In this document: piece after piece, positions 37,601 through 46,344 of the stretch
Layout: each line of letters opens with the position of its first letter
Numbering within the stretch: position 1 is the stretch's first letter
NCBI GenBank assembly: GCA_021397835.1
Contig: JAJFZO010000034.1
Span: 9,687,501 to 9,751,500, forward strand
DNA: 64,000 nucleotides
Direction: 5' to 3'
DNA from: Moringa oleifera
Taxonomy: Eukaryota; Streptophyta; Magnoliopsida; Brassicales; Moringaceae
Notes under the pieces: model-generated
The model's database searches: none
What the model was told of the DNA's origin: nothing
The model's input: only the letters and a program-made list of their open reading frames with translations
Made by a program: the position numbers and the translations under genes

Positions 37601-40600
37601 TTTCTAACATCCGTTTTCATTCAGCGTAATGTCCTTTGCATGAATTGGTCAGTTTGGTGGTTACCTCCATTACCAAGGAGGTAGTAGATCTGAACGTATT
37701 ATATGCTCTAATCACCTTGCAAAGTCCTGGTTAGATGCTAATGATATTGATGGACATTTAATACTGAGGAAACTGTTGGTATAACACTGGTTTTCAACCT
37801 TAGTTTCATTCAAAAAATCAACTCCAATAATCAACCACTTAGTTTTCTTATGACGTGATAATTAATTTGAGTTCTTGCAATTTTATTCATGTATCTACTA
37901 TGGCTACCGTGTGGCTAGCATATAATTTTTGGATATTCTATTCTTTTTGTCAAAAAAAATTAGGAGACTATTGAATGAATTTTCGGCTCTATTTATTATA
38001 TCTGTGGAGTTAGCTATATATATTAACTTTTGTTGACATAAAAAGAGAATGATCCCATGATTTTTGGGATATCCTAATAAAATAATTCTATCCTTTATTC
38101 TAACAAAATAATCCTATGAGGATATCTTAACAAAATGATAATGATTCCATAGTTTATGGGAAAAAAAAAACGAATTATTAACCTAGTTTTAGGGATAAAA
38201 AACAACATAAATAATCACATTTTCTCACACTCTCCCTCAAGCTGGAGAATTGATGTTTTTCATTCTCAGCTCGGATATAATGCTATGAAACACTGAAAGA
38301 CTTAATTTTTTAGTTAGTACATTTGCAAGTTGACCATGTGTAGATATGTAAAGAGTACAAATGAACCTGCTTTCCAATTTCTCCTTGATGAAATGCCTAT
38401 CAATTTCGATGTTTTGTTTGATCATGTTGTATTAGGTTGTGAGCTATACTAATGGCAGACGTATCATCACAATAAAGTTTCATTAGGTCATTTTACTCAA
38501 TGTTAAAGTCTTCTAAAGATAATCTTGAATCAAAGTAATTCGCACACACTTTGAGCTATTGCTTGAAATTCTGCTTTTGCATTAGACTGAGCTCCTACAT
38601 TTTGTTTTTTACTCCTCCATGTCACAAGATTACCGCCAAGAAAGGTGCAATATCCTGTGTTTGACCTCTTGTCGACTACTGATTCAGCACAATCAACATC
38701 TGTACATGCTTCAAGTACCAAACCTTCATTTCTTTTGAACACAATACCATTTCTTGGTGTTCCCTTGAGATACTGTAACACTCGATAAGCTGCTTGGAGA
38801 TGAACTTCCTTTGGGCTATGCATGAATTGGCTAATCACACTCATTACATATGCTATATTTGGTCATGTCTGAGATAGATAAATGAGTCTTCCTGCTAGTT
38901 GGTGATACATTTCCCTATCTACTACTGTGTCTTTCTATGCCTTTTCAAGTTGAGGATTTGGGTCTATTGGAGTACTTGCTAATTTGCAAGTTGTCTTGCC
39001 TGTCTCTTTAAGAAGATCTGTGATATACTTCTGTTGAGAGATAAAAATGCCTTTTTTAGAGTGAGCTACCTCAATTAGACAAATTCGTGAATAAGATGGT
39101 AGGGATGTCAATGGTGTTTAGGCTAACAAGGAAGGCTTTGTGGGATGGTGAAAAATGTTTGAAAGACGTGAAGTGTGTAAGAGGACATAAAGGTCGTTCA
39201 GTGCACTTTCTAGCCCTTTTTTTTAAAGGCAATAGAAAGATCCTCGTTACTATTGTTTCCGTGAGTTTTAGCTTGTAATGAAGGATTGAAAATTGTTATC
39301 TCATTCTCGAGATTCGGGTTAGACTCTTGAACATGCATAGCTTCAAGGCCAACCATCTTCTTCCTTGAATATACCTTGCCAATTTTACATTTTTTATAGC
39401 AGAGTTAGGGTTTTCTAAAACTTCGGGCACAAATTTAGATAGATTTTGGCATTGACTCAAACACAGACATACAATTTGGTATAATGGAGCAAGGTTTTGA
39501 CATTGGAAGTAATGATAGATCAAGCAAGAAATCACCACCTTTACCTTCAAGTGTTGAATTCTCCTCGTGACAGGAAGGTGTTTTGAAGTAGGGCACTTGT
39601 CCATAAAACCTGACATCCATTAAGACATAAAACTTGTTTGATGGAGGATGATAACATTTATACTTTTTTGCATCGAAGAGTAACCCACAAATACACATTT
39701 TAACCCTTGGATCTAACGTCCCTTTATTTCGACTATGAACATGGACAAATGACAGACCCAAATGTTCTAAGTACAAGATTATTTGTAATGTGTATGTTTG
39801 GATAGAATGTTGAAAGTATGTCCATTGGACTCTTGAATCCCAAGACTTTTGAAAGCAAACGATTTATAAGATGAGTAGCTATAAGAACGACTTCTCCCCA
39901 AAAGGATTTAGGCATATGTTTTTTGAAATATGAAGGCTCGGGTTGACTCAAGGAGATGACCATTTTTTCTTTTTGCTACCCCATTTTGTTGAGGTGTATC
40001 GACACAGGATGACTCGTGTATTATACTTTCTTTCAAAAATAAAGGGTTAGAATATGATTGAAATAATTTGTGGCATTATCTGGCCTAATCCTTTTCATAT
40101 TGACCTCGAATTGATTCTTAATCATGGAACAAAAATTTAGGAGGACATTACTGACATTAAATTTGTGTTTAAATAGAAAAAGCCACGTAACTTGAGTACA
40201 ATCATTATAAAACACACAAAACATCTTGCCTCAGAAACATTAGTTATAGTAGGACCCTAAATATCACTGTGAATGAGATAAAAAAGGAAAAGAACTTATT
40301 TTTTTGGTAACTGAAAAAGGTACTCGTTTGTGTTTAGCAAATTTGCACAGTTCATAATTAAAGTCCTCACACCTAGACCATGAAATAAAGATGGAAATAA
40401 AATTCTAATAACCTTAAGTAACTTAGCTCTTTCTACTGGCATGGCGCTGCTGGATGCTTCTAATCAATAAGAAGAGGAGGAAAAAAGAAAAAAAGCTCAT
40501 GATGAGCATCTATTTGAGTCGATCATTTCCAAGATCTAATTCAAGTTTTTTCTTATGTAGTGGAAATGCCTCATAATCTGAAGTTTTCCACTTAAAGGAA

Positions 40601-43600
40601 GAAATGTTCTTGGTGGATGCAGGACTTGGGACCCCTAGAATTTATATGCAAGATGAGCTTACAGGAGTGCCAATTAACATTGATGGATGTCCAAGTTGGC
40701 GATGGTGAAGCTAAATCTTATCTTTATTGGATACAAAATTTTGAAACAAAAGAAGGAAATCTACCCTTGGTAATGCTAGATTGACTTGGTGTTTCAAGGT
40801 AGTAGAGCTCATACCGGTCTCTAACATGTCCAATCATCTTCCTCAAATCCTTCTCTTGAGTACACAATAACTATGACGAAAAAAAAAAAAACATTGCAAC
40901 ATAAATCTTGAGTAAGCTTTTGGTTAGAGATAAGGTTCATGGACAATTTAGGGACATGGAGGACATTTTTTAAGGTCAATGGTAAGCCTATTTTTTTATA
41001 TTCTCCTATACTTACTACTGTAGTTAAAAAAGCAATCAGCTGTGCCTATTTTTCTATTACTTGGACATGGGGAGTATGTTGAAAAAATATTTGGTGAGTG
41101 GGTCATGTGGTGGGTGGCTTCTAAATCTATGATCCAGGAGGTATAAGTTGTACCCGATACATTTAATCCAATAGAGGATGAAAACTGACTTGAATATGCC
41201 ATTGAACAAGTACTTGATGGTTTGTCAAAATTGCCAGTAAGGGATCTTACGCTCTCAATATCTTTTTGGTTAAGACCACTTGAATCTTTTGGTGTTGTTT
41301 TATTTTGTTTTACTCTTGCAACATGTGCCTGGCCATTGTTCTTTGGTTGTTCTCTTTTCTGTCCCCACTTTTGGCTAGGACGTTTTCCATGAAGCTTTCA
41401 ACAACGCTCACAAGTATGACATACCTTCTTACAATAAGTGCATCACAAGTTATCATGATTCTGGATTTTTGGTTGTCCAGGTATTGTACCTTAAAAAATT
41501 AGCCCTTCTCTTGTGTTTGTGGCCGAATTATTGCCACCAATAGCTACTATAGCTGAGTTATCCATTATTTGTGATTCAAGCATAAGGCCTCTTTTACTCT
41601 CCTCTCCTCTTATTAGTGTTACCACCTTATCAAAGCTCCAAACTTCATGCTTGCCTAGAATTTGGATTCTCACTTGATCAAATTATGGATTAAGTTTAAC
41701 TAGAAAATCATAGACTCAATTTTGCTCAATAAACTCTTTTAGGATAGTAGCATCTTCAAAACATTTGCTTTTTATCGCCATATAATGATCAAGTTCTTGC
41801 CACAAGGCTTTCAATTGATTGGCATATGCATTAATTGATTTACTGCTTTGTTTTGCAGCAGTTGTTTGTACTTTGACCTCCTAAACTTGAGCCGCATCTC
41901 TAGCTTTTGAGTATGTTTGTTGGATTGCATTCCAAATATCCTTAACCATAGCTAAGAACATACACGTATCACTAATTTTAGGCGTTAGAGTTCCATCCCA
42001 TGCTTCAAAACGAGGGTCTCCTCGTTTCGGCCCTGTACCCATGAGATGGTTGATCTTTCTTTTTCTTTTTAGCACTGTAGGAACAAGTTGTGACCCTTTC
42101 AGATAATTTTTTTCATCCAACATATACGTTGCACGAATATTTTGTACCTCTCAGGGTTGTTGGATTTGAACATTATCGTCCGATTGTGCTGTAGTGATTG
42201 TCTCTATAGTCTCTGACATTCTACAGGAGAAAGGAGAGCAAAAATGGTCTCTAGGTAATTAAGATAGAAATACTAGCAAAGAAGGCTGGTAGAAATACTG
42301 CTAGAAAAGCTGGCAGAAATGTTGACAGAAAGGCTGGCAGAAACGGTTGGCAGAAAAGTTGGCAGAAAAGCAGCAATGAAAGCTGGCAGAAAGGCTGACC
42401 AAACAAATGATATTCCCACAAAATTCAAAGCCTTAGAGGCTCTTATACCATGTCAAAAAAGTTAAAAGACTATTGAATGAATTTCTTGCTCTATTTATAA
42501 TGTCCATGGAGTTAGCTATATATACTAACTTTAGCTAACAGAAAAAAGGATTTTCCATGATTTGTGGGATATTCTAACAAAATAATTTTATCATTTATCC
42601 TAACAGAATGATCCCATGAGGATATCCTAACAAAATGATAATGATTCCATTATTTATGAGATATCTTAACAAAATAAGAAACGAATTATCAACCTAAAAA
42701 AATCATGTTTTCCCACACTTTCATATTGGCTTTGTTTTCTCTCATTCCTTAATGCAGTTTTTTTTTTGGGAAGATAGTGGATAGAAGCGCTAATGATATT
42801 GGCCTATTTTGTAGCTGGAGGTCATCAAAACAAAAATTAAGGCCTGCGAATCAGAAGAAGAGGTTGAATCTCTGAAATTTTCTGAGAAAACCCTTATCAA
42901 TAAGGTAGTTTTGTATGCACATTAAAGTTCTTGTTACACGCTAAAAATTGGGACCTATCTGTGTCAAATGCCTTTCTTTTTACATTGTTCAAATTCATGC
43001 ATCATTTATTAATTTTAGCGCTTTTCACTTCATAACTGAATAACCTTTAGCTTATTTTAACTGCTGAACCCGCCCCAACCTTCTTTCTTGTGTCCTTTGC
43101 TTCTCTTTCATACAATTCCTCTCATTCCAGATATATAATGATTCTGCTGAAGCCAAAATCCCTGCAGTTCTAAATTATCTGGGAACTGTGATTGAGGTAA
43201 TATTGCTTCACTCCTGTCTACTTTTCTTCCATTTGCTTCAAGCATGTAACTGCATAAACAAATATGTTTTAAGGCATCATCACAACAAAAACAAGATCAG
43301 ACTTTGGTGTTAGATATGAATATCTGTGTGCTTGTGTACACACCCACACACTTGTGCCATGTCTTTTTGAACTCAGGGCTGGTCTTAGCAGAAGTGCTCA
43401 TAGAAGGTGAATTTAAATGCTCGATTATGCCTATTTGTCTTGGAGTGCACGTCTTTTTGAACTCAGGGCTGGTCTTAGCAGAAGTGTTCGTAGAAGGTGA
43501 ATTTAAATGCTCGATTATGCCTATTTGTCTTGGAGCGTGGACAAAGGGTACCTCAGTTCAATGGCCAACTCATGTTAATTAGTTAATTTATTTTAAATGT

Positions 43601-45725
43601 GAATGAGGGTTAGGCAGGTCAAGGTTTCCTGATCCACATATAATTATACTTCATCAGTGAAATAGTTATTTGCATCCAGCCCATGATACTTAAACCATAT
43701 GTGTGGGAGTCTTTATGTCTCTTTTCCTCTATATGCATTCTAGGTTTACCTCAAATTAGTTGCATCTTCTCCTTCATTGTGTTCATACCTTGTTATGTTA
43801 TGATGGTTGCAGGCTGGCTGCAAGTTTCTGATATTTGCACACCATCAGTCCATGATTGATGCAATATACCAGTTTCTTCTTGTAAGGCTACCAGACTTTT
43901 ATCAATGTTTACTTGATGTTGATCCATTCTTATAAGATTTGTGAAAACTTCTAGAAGAAGAAAGTGGGTTGCATTCGGATTGATGGCTCTACCTCTGCAT
44001 CCTTGAGGCAAGCTTTGGTAACTGATTTTCAGGAAAAAGATAGTATCAAGGCAGCAGTGGTATGCTTAGTTTGATGGTTCTTCTTTTCCCACAATTGATG
44101 TTGTTGCATTGGAACATTGCCATATTTAAATTGTAACTTTGGTTAGAAGTGGCTATTTAATTTCTAAGTTTCATATTTCTAAACAATATTTTCCAGCTAT
44201 CTATCAAGGCTGGAGGTGTTGGGTTAACTTTAACAGCAGCAAGCACTGTTATTTTTGCTGAGTTGTCATGGACACCAGGTGACCTGATACAAGCTGAAGA
44301 TCGTGTTCACAGGATTGGACAGGTAAACCCTAAACCAGTAGCAAATAAGGCTTCCAGAAGTTTCGAGTCACTCCCTACATTAACTCATGACTATTAAGGG
44401 CATAAACTATGAACAGCTTTGCCTGGTGTGGCATGCAGTTTGATGCATGCTTTCTTTAAGTTTTCCATGGCGTGGGCCTGAATTTGTGGAGAAAGCTCAT
44501 GCATGTGAATCTCTTTACTAGCTAGAGCAGCATCAGAAGCCTTGCAATTAGCACGACTGAGGTTTGGCCAAATGGTTTCATGTTTTTTCAACAAGTGGTT
44601 TTTGACATTAGGTCAGCTTGGTGATGTTATGATCATATTGCTGGCTGTGTATTTAGGCTTTGCTGAAAAATACACTTGGTAAATGACTACTGTTTGGCTC
44701 TTGAAAACTGCCATTCAAATGTTGATTTGGGAACTTATATTATTGACCAAATTTAGGTATCCGTTGTAGAACCACAAGTAGGAGCTATGGGCAAAGTTAA
44801 TGAGAATATTTATTTTTGGAGGTTCATTTAATAATAGACAGTGTGGCCAAGATACATTCATATATATATTTGGTGTGATAATATAAAAATTGAAGCTTAG
44901 GGTAAGCATGCATTACGGTTCTCAACATACTGCTCTTGTATGATGGTTTTCATTGGCTCTGAGATACGAATGATAATATGAGATAAGGTTTGTTAATTTG
45001 GAACTTGGTTTAGATTTGATGTTTCATTTCCATTAGATCTCTGGTCGACTGCTGCAGTGTTTTATCATATTTGTTACTACCAAATGATATACTTAGTCAT
45101 GTGCATGTTTTTTTAACATGTAGTTGATATTGCAGGTATCTTCAGTGAATATATACTACCTGCTGGCAAATGATACTGTTGATGATATCATATGGTATGC
45201 TTTTGGTGTTATTGCTGTTAGAGGACTCATTTTGTTCTGTATTTCTGATAGTTGAATGAAGATGTGAATGTTGATATATGGTTATATAATTTTAATTTAC
45301 TGTATTTCCTGTAGGGATGTTGTTCAGAGCAAGCTAGAAAACTTGGGACAGGTGATTTCCTTTCTCCTTCTCTCTCTCTCTCACACGTACACACACACAC
45401 ACACACACACAAACATGCACACACTAGGAAAACCTAAAATCTGTTTTTTAGTGAAGAGGAAACAGCCCCAGATAACCTGAGGAAAGTTTAGAGTTTTGGG
45501 AGACCTGTCTTTTCTTTAGTTTGATTAGAGGCTCCGTTTGGTTGGTAGACTGAGTTGTTAGTTGTTTGAACATATTAGATGCTGGATGGACATGAAAACA
45601 CGATGGAAGTTTCTTCAACAAGCAGTCCCACAAAGCAGAAGACACTCCACTCTTTTCTAAAGCGTTGTAACAATGGAGTTGATGCGGAGCAGCAGCAGCC
45701 CAAGGTCAAACCTCGCTGGCTATGA
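18128..45725 (+). CDS. CHR18: SMARCAL1/CHR18-type SNF2 annealing helicase, 24 exons
   Basis: The spliced product is 691 residues, close to the Arabidopsis CHR18 length I recall (about 670). Residues 1-72 are a low-complexity N-terminus ([20 protein letters not shown], Ser run). Residues about 104-187 are a HARP domain ([29 protein letters not shown]). The SNF2 motor follows: motif I DEMGLGKT (223-230), motif II DESH (331-334), SGTPAL (361-366), [12 protein letters not shown] (574-585) and [11 protein letters not shown] (601-611). This family is nuclear and uses ATP to reanneal unwound DNA at stalled forks; that role is inferred from family knowledge. All 24 exons join in phase without stops, so the gene looks intact despite 27.6 kb of length caused by transposons in introns 11 and 16. 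The start fits the family N-terminus. The exon 3 acceptor (19,065) is the least certain junction. Confidence 0.92.
19828..19975 (+). other. GC-AG intron 6 of the SNF2 gene
   Basis: The exon end is cttcaag followed by GCAAGT, the extended consensus typical of GC-AG introns, and the intron ends attag. Joining here restores [14 protein letters not shown] in frame; no GT donor nearby keeps the frame. Confidence 0.8.
20297..21514 (+). other. GC-AG intron 8 of the SNF2 gene
   Basis: The exon ends actatacag and the intron begins GCAAGTGT, ending ttttgtag. Joining gives [19 protein letters not shown], the expected wording after motif I. Using the nearby GTGTGT donor would break frame. The 1.2-kb intron shows no clear transposon. 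Confidence 0.8.
22910..22930 (+). repeat. LINE target-site duplication, left copy
   Basis: A 21-bp stretch (core ttgggccctctatgtag) is repeated at 28,009-28,029 with two substitutions, immediately after the LINE poly(A) tail. Confidence 0.85.
23058..24600 (+). pseudogene. LINE ORF1 remnant
   Basis: Several overlapping open pieces (for example 23,472-23,696 and 23,668-23,976) with Lys/Arg/Gly-rich composition lie ahead of the endonuclease, where plant L1 elements encode a nucleic-acid-binding ORF1 protein. No CCHC knuckle could be read with certainty, so this call rests on position. Confidence 0.4.
24611..25400 (+). pseudogene. LINE ORF2 endonuclease remnant
   Basis: The start reads [11 protein letters not shown], a decayed form of the K-x-x-x-W-N-x-R-G opening of L1 apurinic-type endonucleases. 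It is followed near 24,700 by [11 protein letters not shown], matching the D-(L/I)-(V/I)-x-(L/I)-Q-E-(T/S)-K block in which the catalytic Glu has become Lys. Position upstream of RT agrees. Confidence 0.65.
26060..26800 (+). pseudogene. LINE ORF2 reverse transcriptase remnant
   Basis: Clear blocks in order: [19 protein letters not shown] (26,130-26,185), an F-V-x-GR-(stop)-ILDAVL segment, [14 protein letters not shown] (26,327-26,368), [12 protein letters not shown], and [11 protein letters not shown] (26,641-26,672), the catalytic FADD box, with [12 protein letters not shown] after it. A TAG at about 26,250 replaces the conserved Gln of GRQILDA. Confidence 0.88.
27400..27610 (+). pseudogene. 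LINE zinc-binding region (zf-RVT) remnant
   Basis: The plus strand shows [23 protein letters not shown] and CNLCKEKE, the pattern of the plant L1 C-terminal zinc-binding segment in which C-x-x-C is followed by a SxxHxxxxC motif (here [10 protein letters not shown]). Frames shift between blocks. Confidence 0.65.
28009..28029 (+). repeat. LINE target-site duplication, right copy
   Basis: Core ttggaccctctatgtgg; matches 22,910-22,930 at 19 of 21 positions, marking the intron sequence into which the LINE inserted. Confidence 0.85.
28135..30229 (+). CDS. CHR18: SNF2 gene exons 12-16 (DESH box to middle of motor)
   Basis: Exons: 28135-28212 ([18 protein letters not shown]), 28689-28757 ([20 protein letters not shown]), 28852-28917, 29017-29145 (contains [20 protein letters not shown]), 30173-30229. 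All are phase 0 with GT-AG borders. The block sits between the two transposon-filled introns: intron 11 (21978-28134) upstream and intron 16 (30230-42814) downstream. Confidence 0.9.
28623..28665 (+). repeat. (CT)n microsatellite in intron 12
   Basis: Uninterrupted CT dinucleotides for 43 bases, 23 bases before the exon 13 acceptor. It forms much of that acceptor's polypyrimidine tract, so length variation could affect splicing. Confidence 0.95.
30541..31205 (+). pseudogene. Chromovirus gag C-terminus and protease remnants
   Basis: Gag: [18 protein letters not shown], then after a frameshift [16 protein letters not shown] and [10 protein letters not shown] followed by a Lys/Gly-rich run. The protease region near 31,050-31,200 reads [26 protein letters not shown] and VLVMSHL, aligning with the second half of gypsy proteases; the D-T/S-G active site is not readable. 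Confidence 0.65.
31380..32060 (+). pseudogene. Chromovirus reverse transcriptase remnant
   Basis: Blocks in order: [50 protein letters not shown] and [13 protein letters not shown]. The catalytic YLDD is encoded at 31,906-31,917. Frames shift at least twice. Confidence 0.85.
32200..33760 (+). pseudogene. Chromovirus RNase H and integrase remnants
   Basis: RNase H traces ([24 protein letters not shown], 32,340-32,410) are followed by integrase: HH-CC zinc region ([20 protein letters not shown], 32,870-32,935), core [20 protein letters not shown] (33,015-33,080), HPQTESQI (33,284-33,307), and the C-terminal [18 protein letters not shown] (33,696-33,750). Multiple stops. Confidence 0.82.
33780..34060 (+). 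pseudogene. Chromodomain-like tail
   Basis: After the integrase comes [13 protein letters not shown], then [21 protein letters not shown] and [11 protein letters not shown]: the V-x-x-I-L-D-x-R aromatic-cage start and the W-E end of retroelement chromodomains. This tail defines chromoviruses and is thought to steer integration. Stops interrupt it. Confidence 0.7.
34094..34101 (+). other. Polypurine tract
   Basis: GGGGGTGG-type purine-rich run just before the presumed TGTGAG start of the 3' LTR at 34,105. Confidence 0.5.
34105..34775 (+). repeat. 3' LTR of the chromovirus
   Basis: It starts TGTGAG directly after the polypurine tract. Its downstream part (gattggttttcgtaaatctt, 34,677-34,696) matches in reverse complement the LTR-like segment at about 36,203-36,227. 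The exact right end is not resolved because an inverted relative begins there. Confidence 0.6.
34776..36000 (-). pseudogene. Gag and protease remnants of the antisense gypsy relic
   Basis: Gag on the minus strand: [36 protein letters not shown] and [13 protein letters not shown], then a Lys-rich linker and [10 protein letters not shown]. The protease start is [18 protein letters not shown] (active site altered from D-T-G-A) with [11 protein letters not shown]. It is truncated at the junction with the sense LTR. Confidence 0.75.
36100..36255 (-). repeat. LTR remnant between integrase and gag
   Basis: The minus strand near 36,227-36,203 reads GATTGGTTTCTATAAATCTT, matching the 3' LTR of the sense element at 34,677. 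Only the downstream part of the LTR is kept. A weak primer-site-like tggtatgttggc follows (36,038-36,027). Confidence 0.6.
36270..37440 (-). pseudogene. Integrase remnant of the antisense gypsy relic
   Basis: The minus strand shows a zinc-region end ([14 protein letters not shown]), core ([22 protein letters not shown]) and C-terminal part ([19 protein letters not shown], then [13 protein letters not shown]), after which homology stops and LTR sequence begins. The chromodomain is missing. Confidence 0.78.
37948..38229 (-). repeat. Copia 3' LTR
   Basis: Shares with 42,451-42,717 the phrases gactattgaatgaatt, gagttagctatatata, gaggatatc and aacaaaatgataatgattcca. It contains repeated aacaaaatRat motifs internally. 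Confidence 0.92.
38230..38238 (-). other. Copia polypurine tract
   Basis: GAGGGAGAG on the minus strand, touching the TGTGAG start of the 3' LTR. Confidence 0.75.
38237..39068 (-). pseudogene. Copia RT C-terminal end and RNase H remnant
   Basis: The minus strand begins near 39,068 with [17 protein letters not shown], continues [47 protein letters not shown], and ends [15 protein letters not shown] and LTKKLS near 38,270. These are the standard copia blocks after the RT catalytic core. Confidence 0.88.
39069..39620 (-). pseudogene. Copia integrase-RT linker with RT palm deleted
   Basis: The minus strand near 39,200-39,100 reads [20 protein letters not shown] and [11 protein letters not shown], the segment that normally precedes the RT domain. 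It then jumps at about 39,075 to the post-YVDD phrase IEVAHSKKG. Roughly 200 or more residues, including the catalytic core, are absent. Confidence 0.8.
39700..40400 (-). pseudogene. Copia integrase remnant
   Basis: [20 protein letters not shown] and [11 protein letters not shown] (40,224-40,033) give the two central Asp residues of the DDE core; [20 protein letters not shown] and [16 protein letters not shown] (about 39,920-39,840) follow with the expected W-x-E-A-type helix. Shifts separate the blocks. Confidence 0.85.
40996..41202 (-). pseudogene. Copia protease remnant
   Basis: [19 protein letters not shown] corresponds to the W-I-x-D-S-G-A-(T/S)-x-H-M active-site region of copia proteases; D-S-G has become D-L-E. 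Confidence 0.8.
41490..42123 (-). pseudogene. Copia gag remnant
   Basis: [27 protein letters not shown] and [19 protein letters not shown] (42,123-41,881) are the helical gag region known as UBN2/retrotran_gag; [21 protein letters not shown] (41,670-41,610) follows. Confidence 0.82.
42271..42405. repeat. Minisatellite in the copia leader
   Basis: About eight to nine tandem copies of a unit built on gctggcagaaa, spaced roughly 12-18 bases, lie between the primer site and gag. Confidence 0.8.
42439..42450 (-). other. Copia primer-binding site
   Basis: TGGTATAAGAGC on the minus strand directly follows the 5' LTR and differs by one base from TGGTATCAGAGC, the complement of initiator tRNA-Met used by many plant LTR elements. 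Confidence 0.9.
42451..42717 (-). repeat. Copia 5' LTR
   Basis: The partner of 37,948-38,229. It starts TGTGGG on the minus strand and ends TTGACA beside the primer-binding site. Confidence 0.92.
42815..45725 (+). CDS. CHR18: SNF2 gene exons 17-24 (helicase C-terminal half)
   Basis: Exons: 42815-42904, 43131-43196, 43813-43881, 43955-44059, 44197-44322, 45136-45194, 45315-45351, 45579-45725 (TGA at 45723-45725). They encode the second RecA-like lobe ([31 protein letters not shown], motifs V and VI) and a basic tail ending VKPRWL. The short Ser/Thr/Lys tail containing a [12 protein letters not shown] phrase looks like a PIP-box-style element (Q-x-x-L-x-x-F-x), a possible PCNA contact; that is inference only. 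Confidence 0.9.
43361..43538 (+). repeat. 90-bp tandem duplication in intron 18
   Basis: gtctttttgaactcagggct begins at 43,361 and again at 43,451; the two units differ at only a few bases, indicating a young duplication inside intron 18. Confidence 0.92.
45370..45411 (+). repeat. Compound (TC)n-(AC)n microsatellite, intron 23
   Basis: TC repeats are followed by a broken, then clean, run of AC dinucleotides, starting 18 bases after the exon 23 donor. Confidence 0.92.
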
Positions 45726-45783
45726 GCCCTAAACTGTATGAAATGATGGTCTAGTATATTGCACATACCCCTGGTAGCTGAAA

Positions 45784-46344
45784 ATGCGATCATCCAGAAA
45801 AGACTGTATTACTATCCAACTGACAGCAATCTGGGGAGAATGTGATGCCTTGTTTGTAAATAAAATGAAATTATATTATCATCTTTATTTGCATGTCATT
45901 AACACTATTCAAGACCCTCACAGTAGGGCCATTTCTGCACTTGCCCATTTACTTACATCCAACAATAGCACCTTCGACGCCCATTACCTCTTAAACTGCT
46001 CTAGCAAAGCTGCACCTCCTGATTTCTTGGACTTATTGCCCGTGCCCAATTCTATTCTCTTGCTTGATGCTCCTATAGCTGCACTGCTCCCATTTCTGCA
46101 ACCCATGCTAGGCCCGGTGCAGCATTCCTCTGCATGTTTTCTCTGTGAAATGCAATCGAGGGTCGCATCTTCTCCACTTAGTCTCCCTTCCTGGTTGTTG
46201 GATCAAGAGAAGGTGTGTGCAAGCCGTGGTGGACTGTCCCGTGTGAAATTTAGAAAACATTCATATCTGGCACTTGAGGAGGTCAATCTTAAGTCTTGGA
46301 AGCTACTGCTAACACTTCCTGCACAACCGGCTGCAATTTACTAG
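45784..46344 (+). other. Unrecognised 186-codon open frame
   Basis: This is the longest open frame between the two genes. It overlaps the 3' leader and poly(A) signal of the SNF2 gene. The middle (HYLLNCSSKAAPPDFLDL, LLLDAPIAALLPFLQPM) has gene-like C-rich codons and no stops for 186 codons. It is followed in another frame by LLLYKEFISHAAHGNDLARF and a donor-like gag|gtgagg at about 46,420. No family is recognised. It may be a decayed gene fragment, part of a long 3' untranslated region, or chance. Confidence 0.25.
45859..45864 (+). terminator. Likely poly(A) signal of the SNF2 gene
   Basis: AATAAA lies 134 bases after the TGA, in an A/T-rich stretch typical of plant 3' ends. Confidence 0.55.

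Larger units (their letters stand above)
37948..42717 (-). mobile_element. LTR-bounded Ty1/copia element with deleted RT core, intron 16
   Basis: A 4.77-kb element lies between two related LTRs (282 and 267 bp) that begin tgtcaaaa and end tcaca/ccaca on the plus strand. On the minus strand it has a tRNA-Met-type primer site, gag, protease, integrase, the very end of RT, RNase H and a polypurine tract, so the copia order is complete except for most of RT. Flanks ctttt/ctttc may be a worn 5-bp target duplication. LTRs differ by many substitutions and indels, so the insertion is old. Confidence 0.92.

Noticed and set aside
43304..43582. 92-codon frame with an internal repeat.
   Set aside because: Lies in intron 18 and results from the 90-bp tandem duplication; no motif.
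44018..44032. A 15-base GT…AG segment (gtaactgattttcag) inside SNF2 exon 20 that looks like a mini-intron.
   Set aside because: Far below any plant intron size; reading through it keeps the frame and gives the expected family wording ([17 protein letters not shown]).
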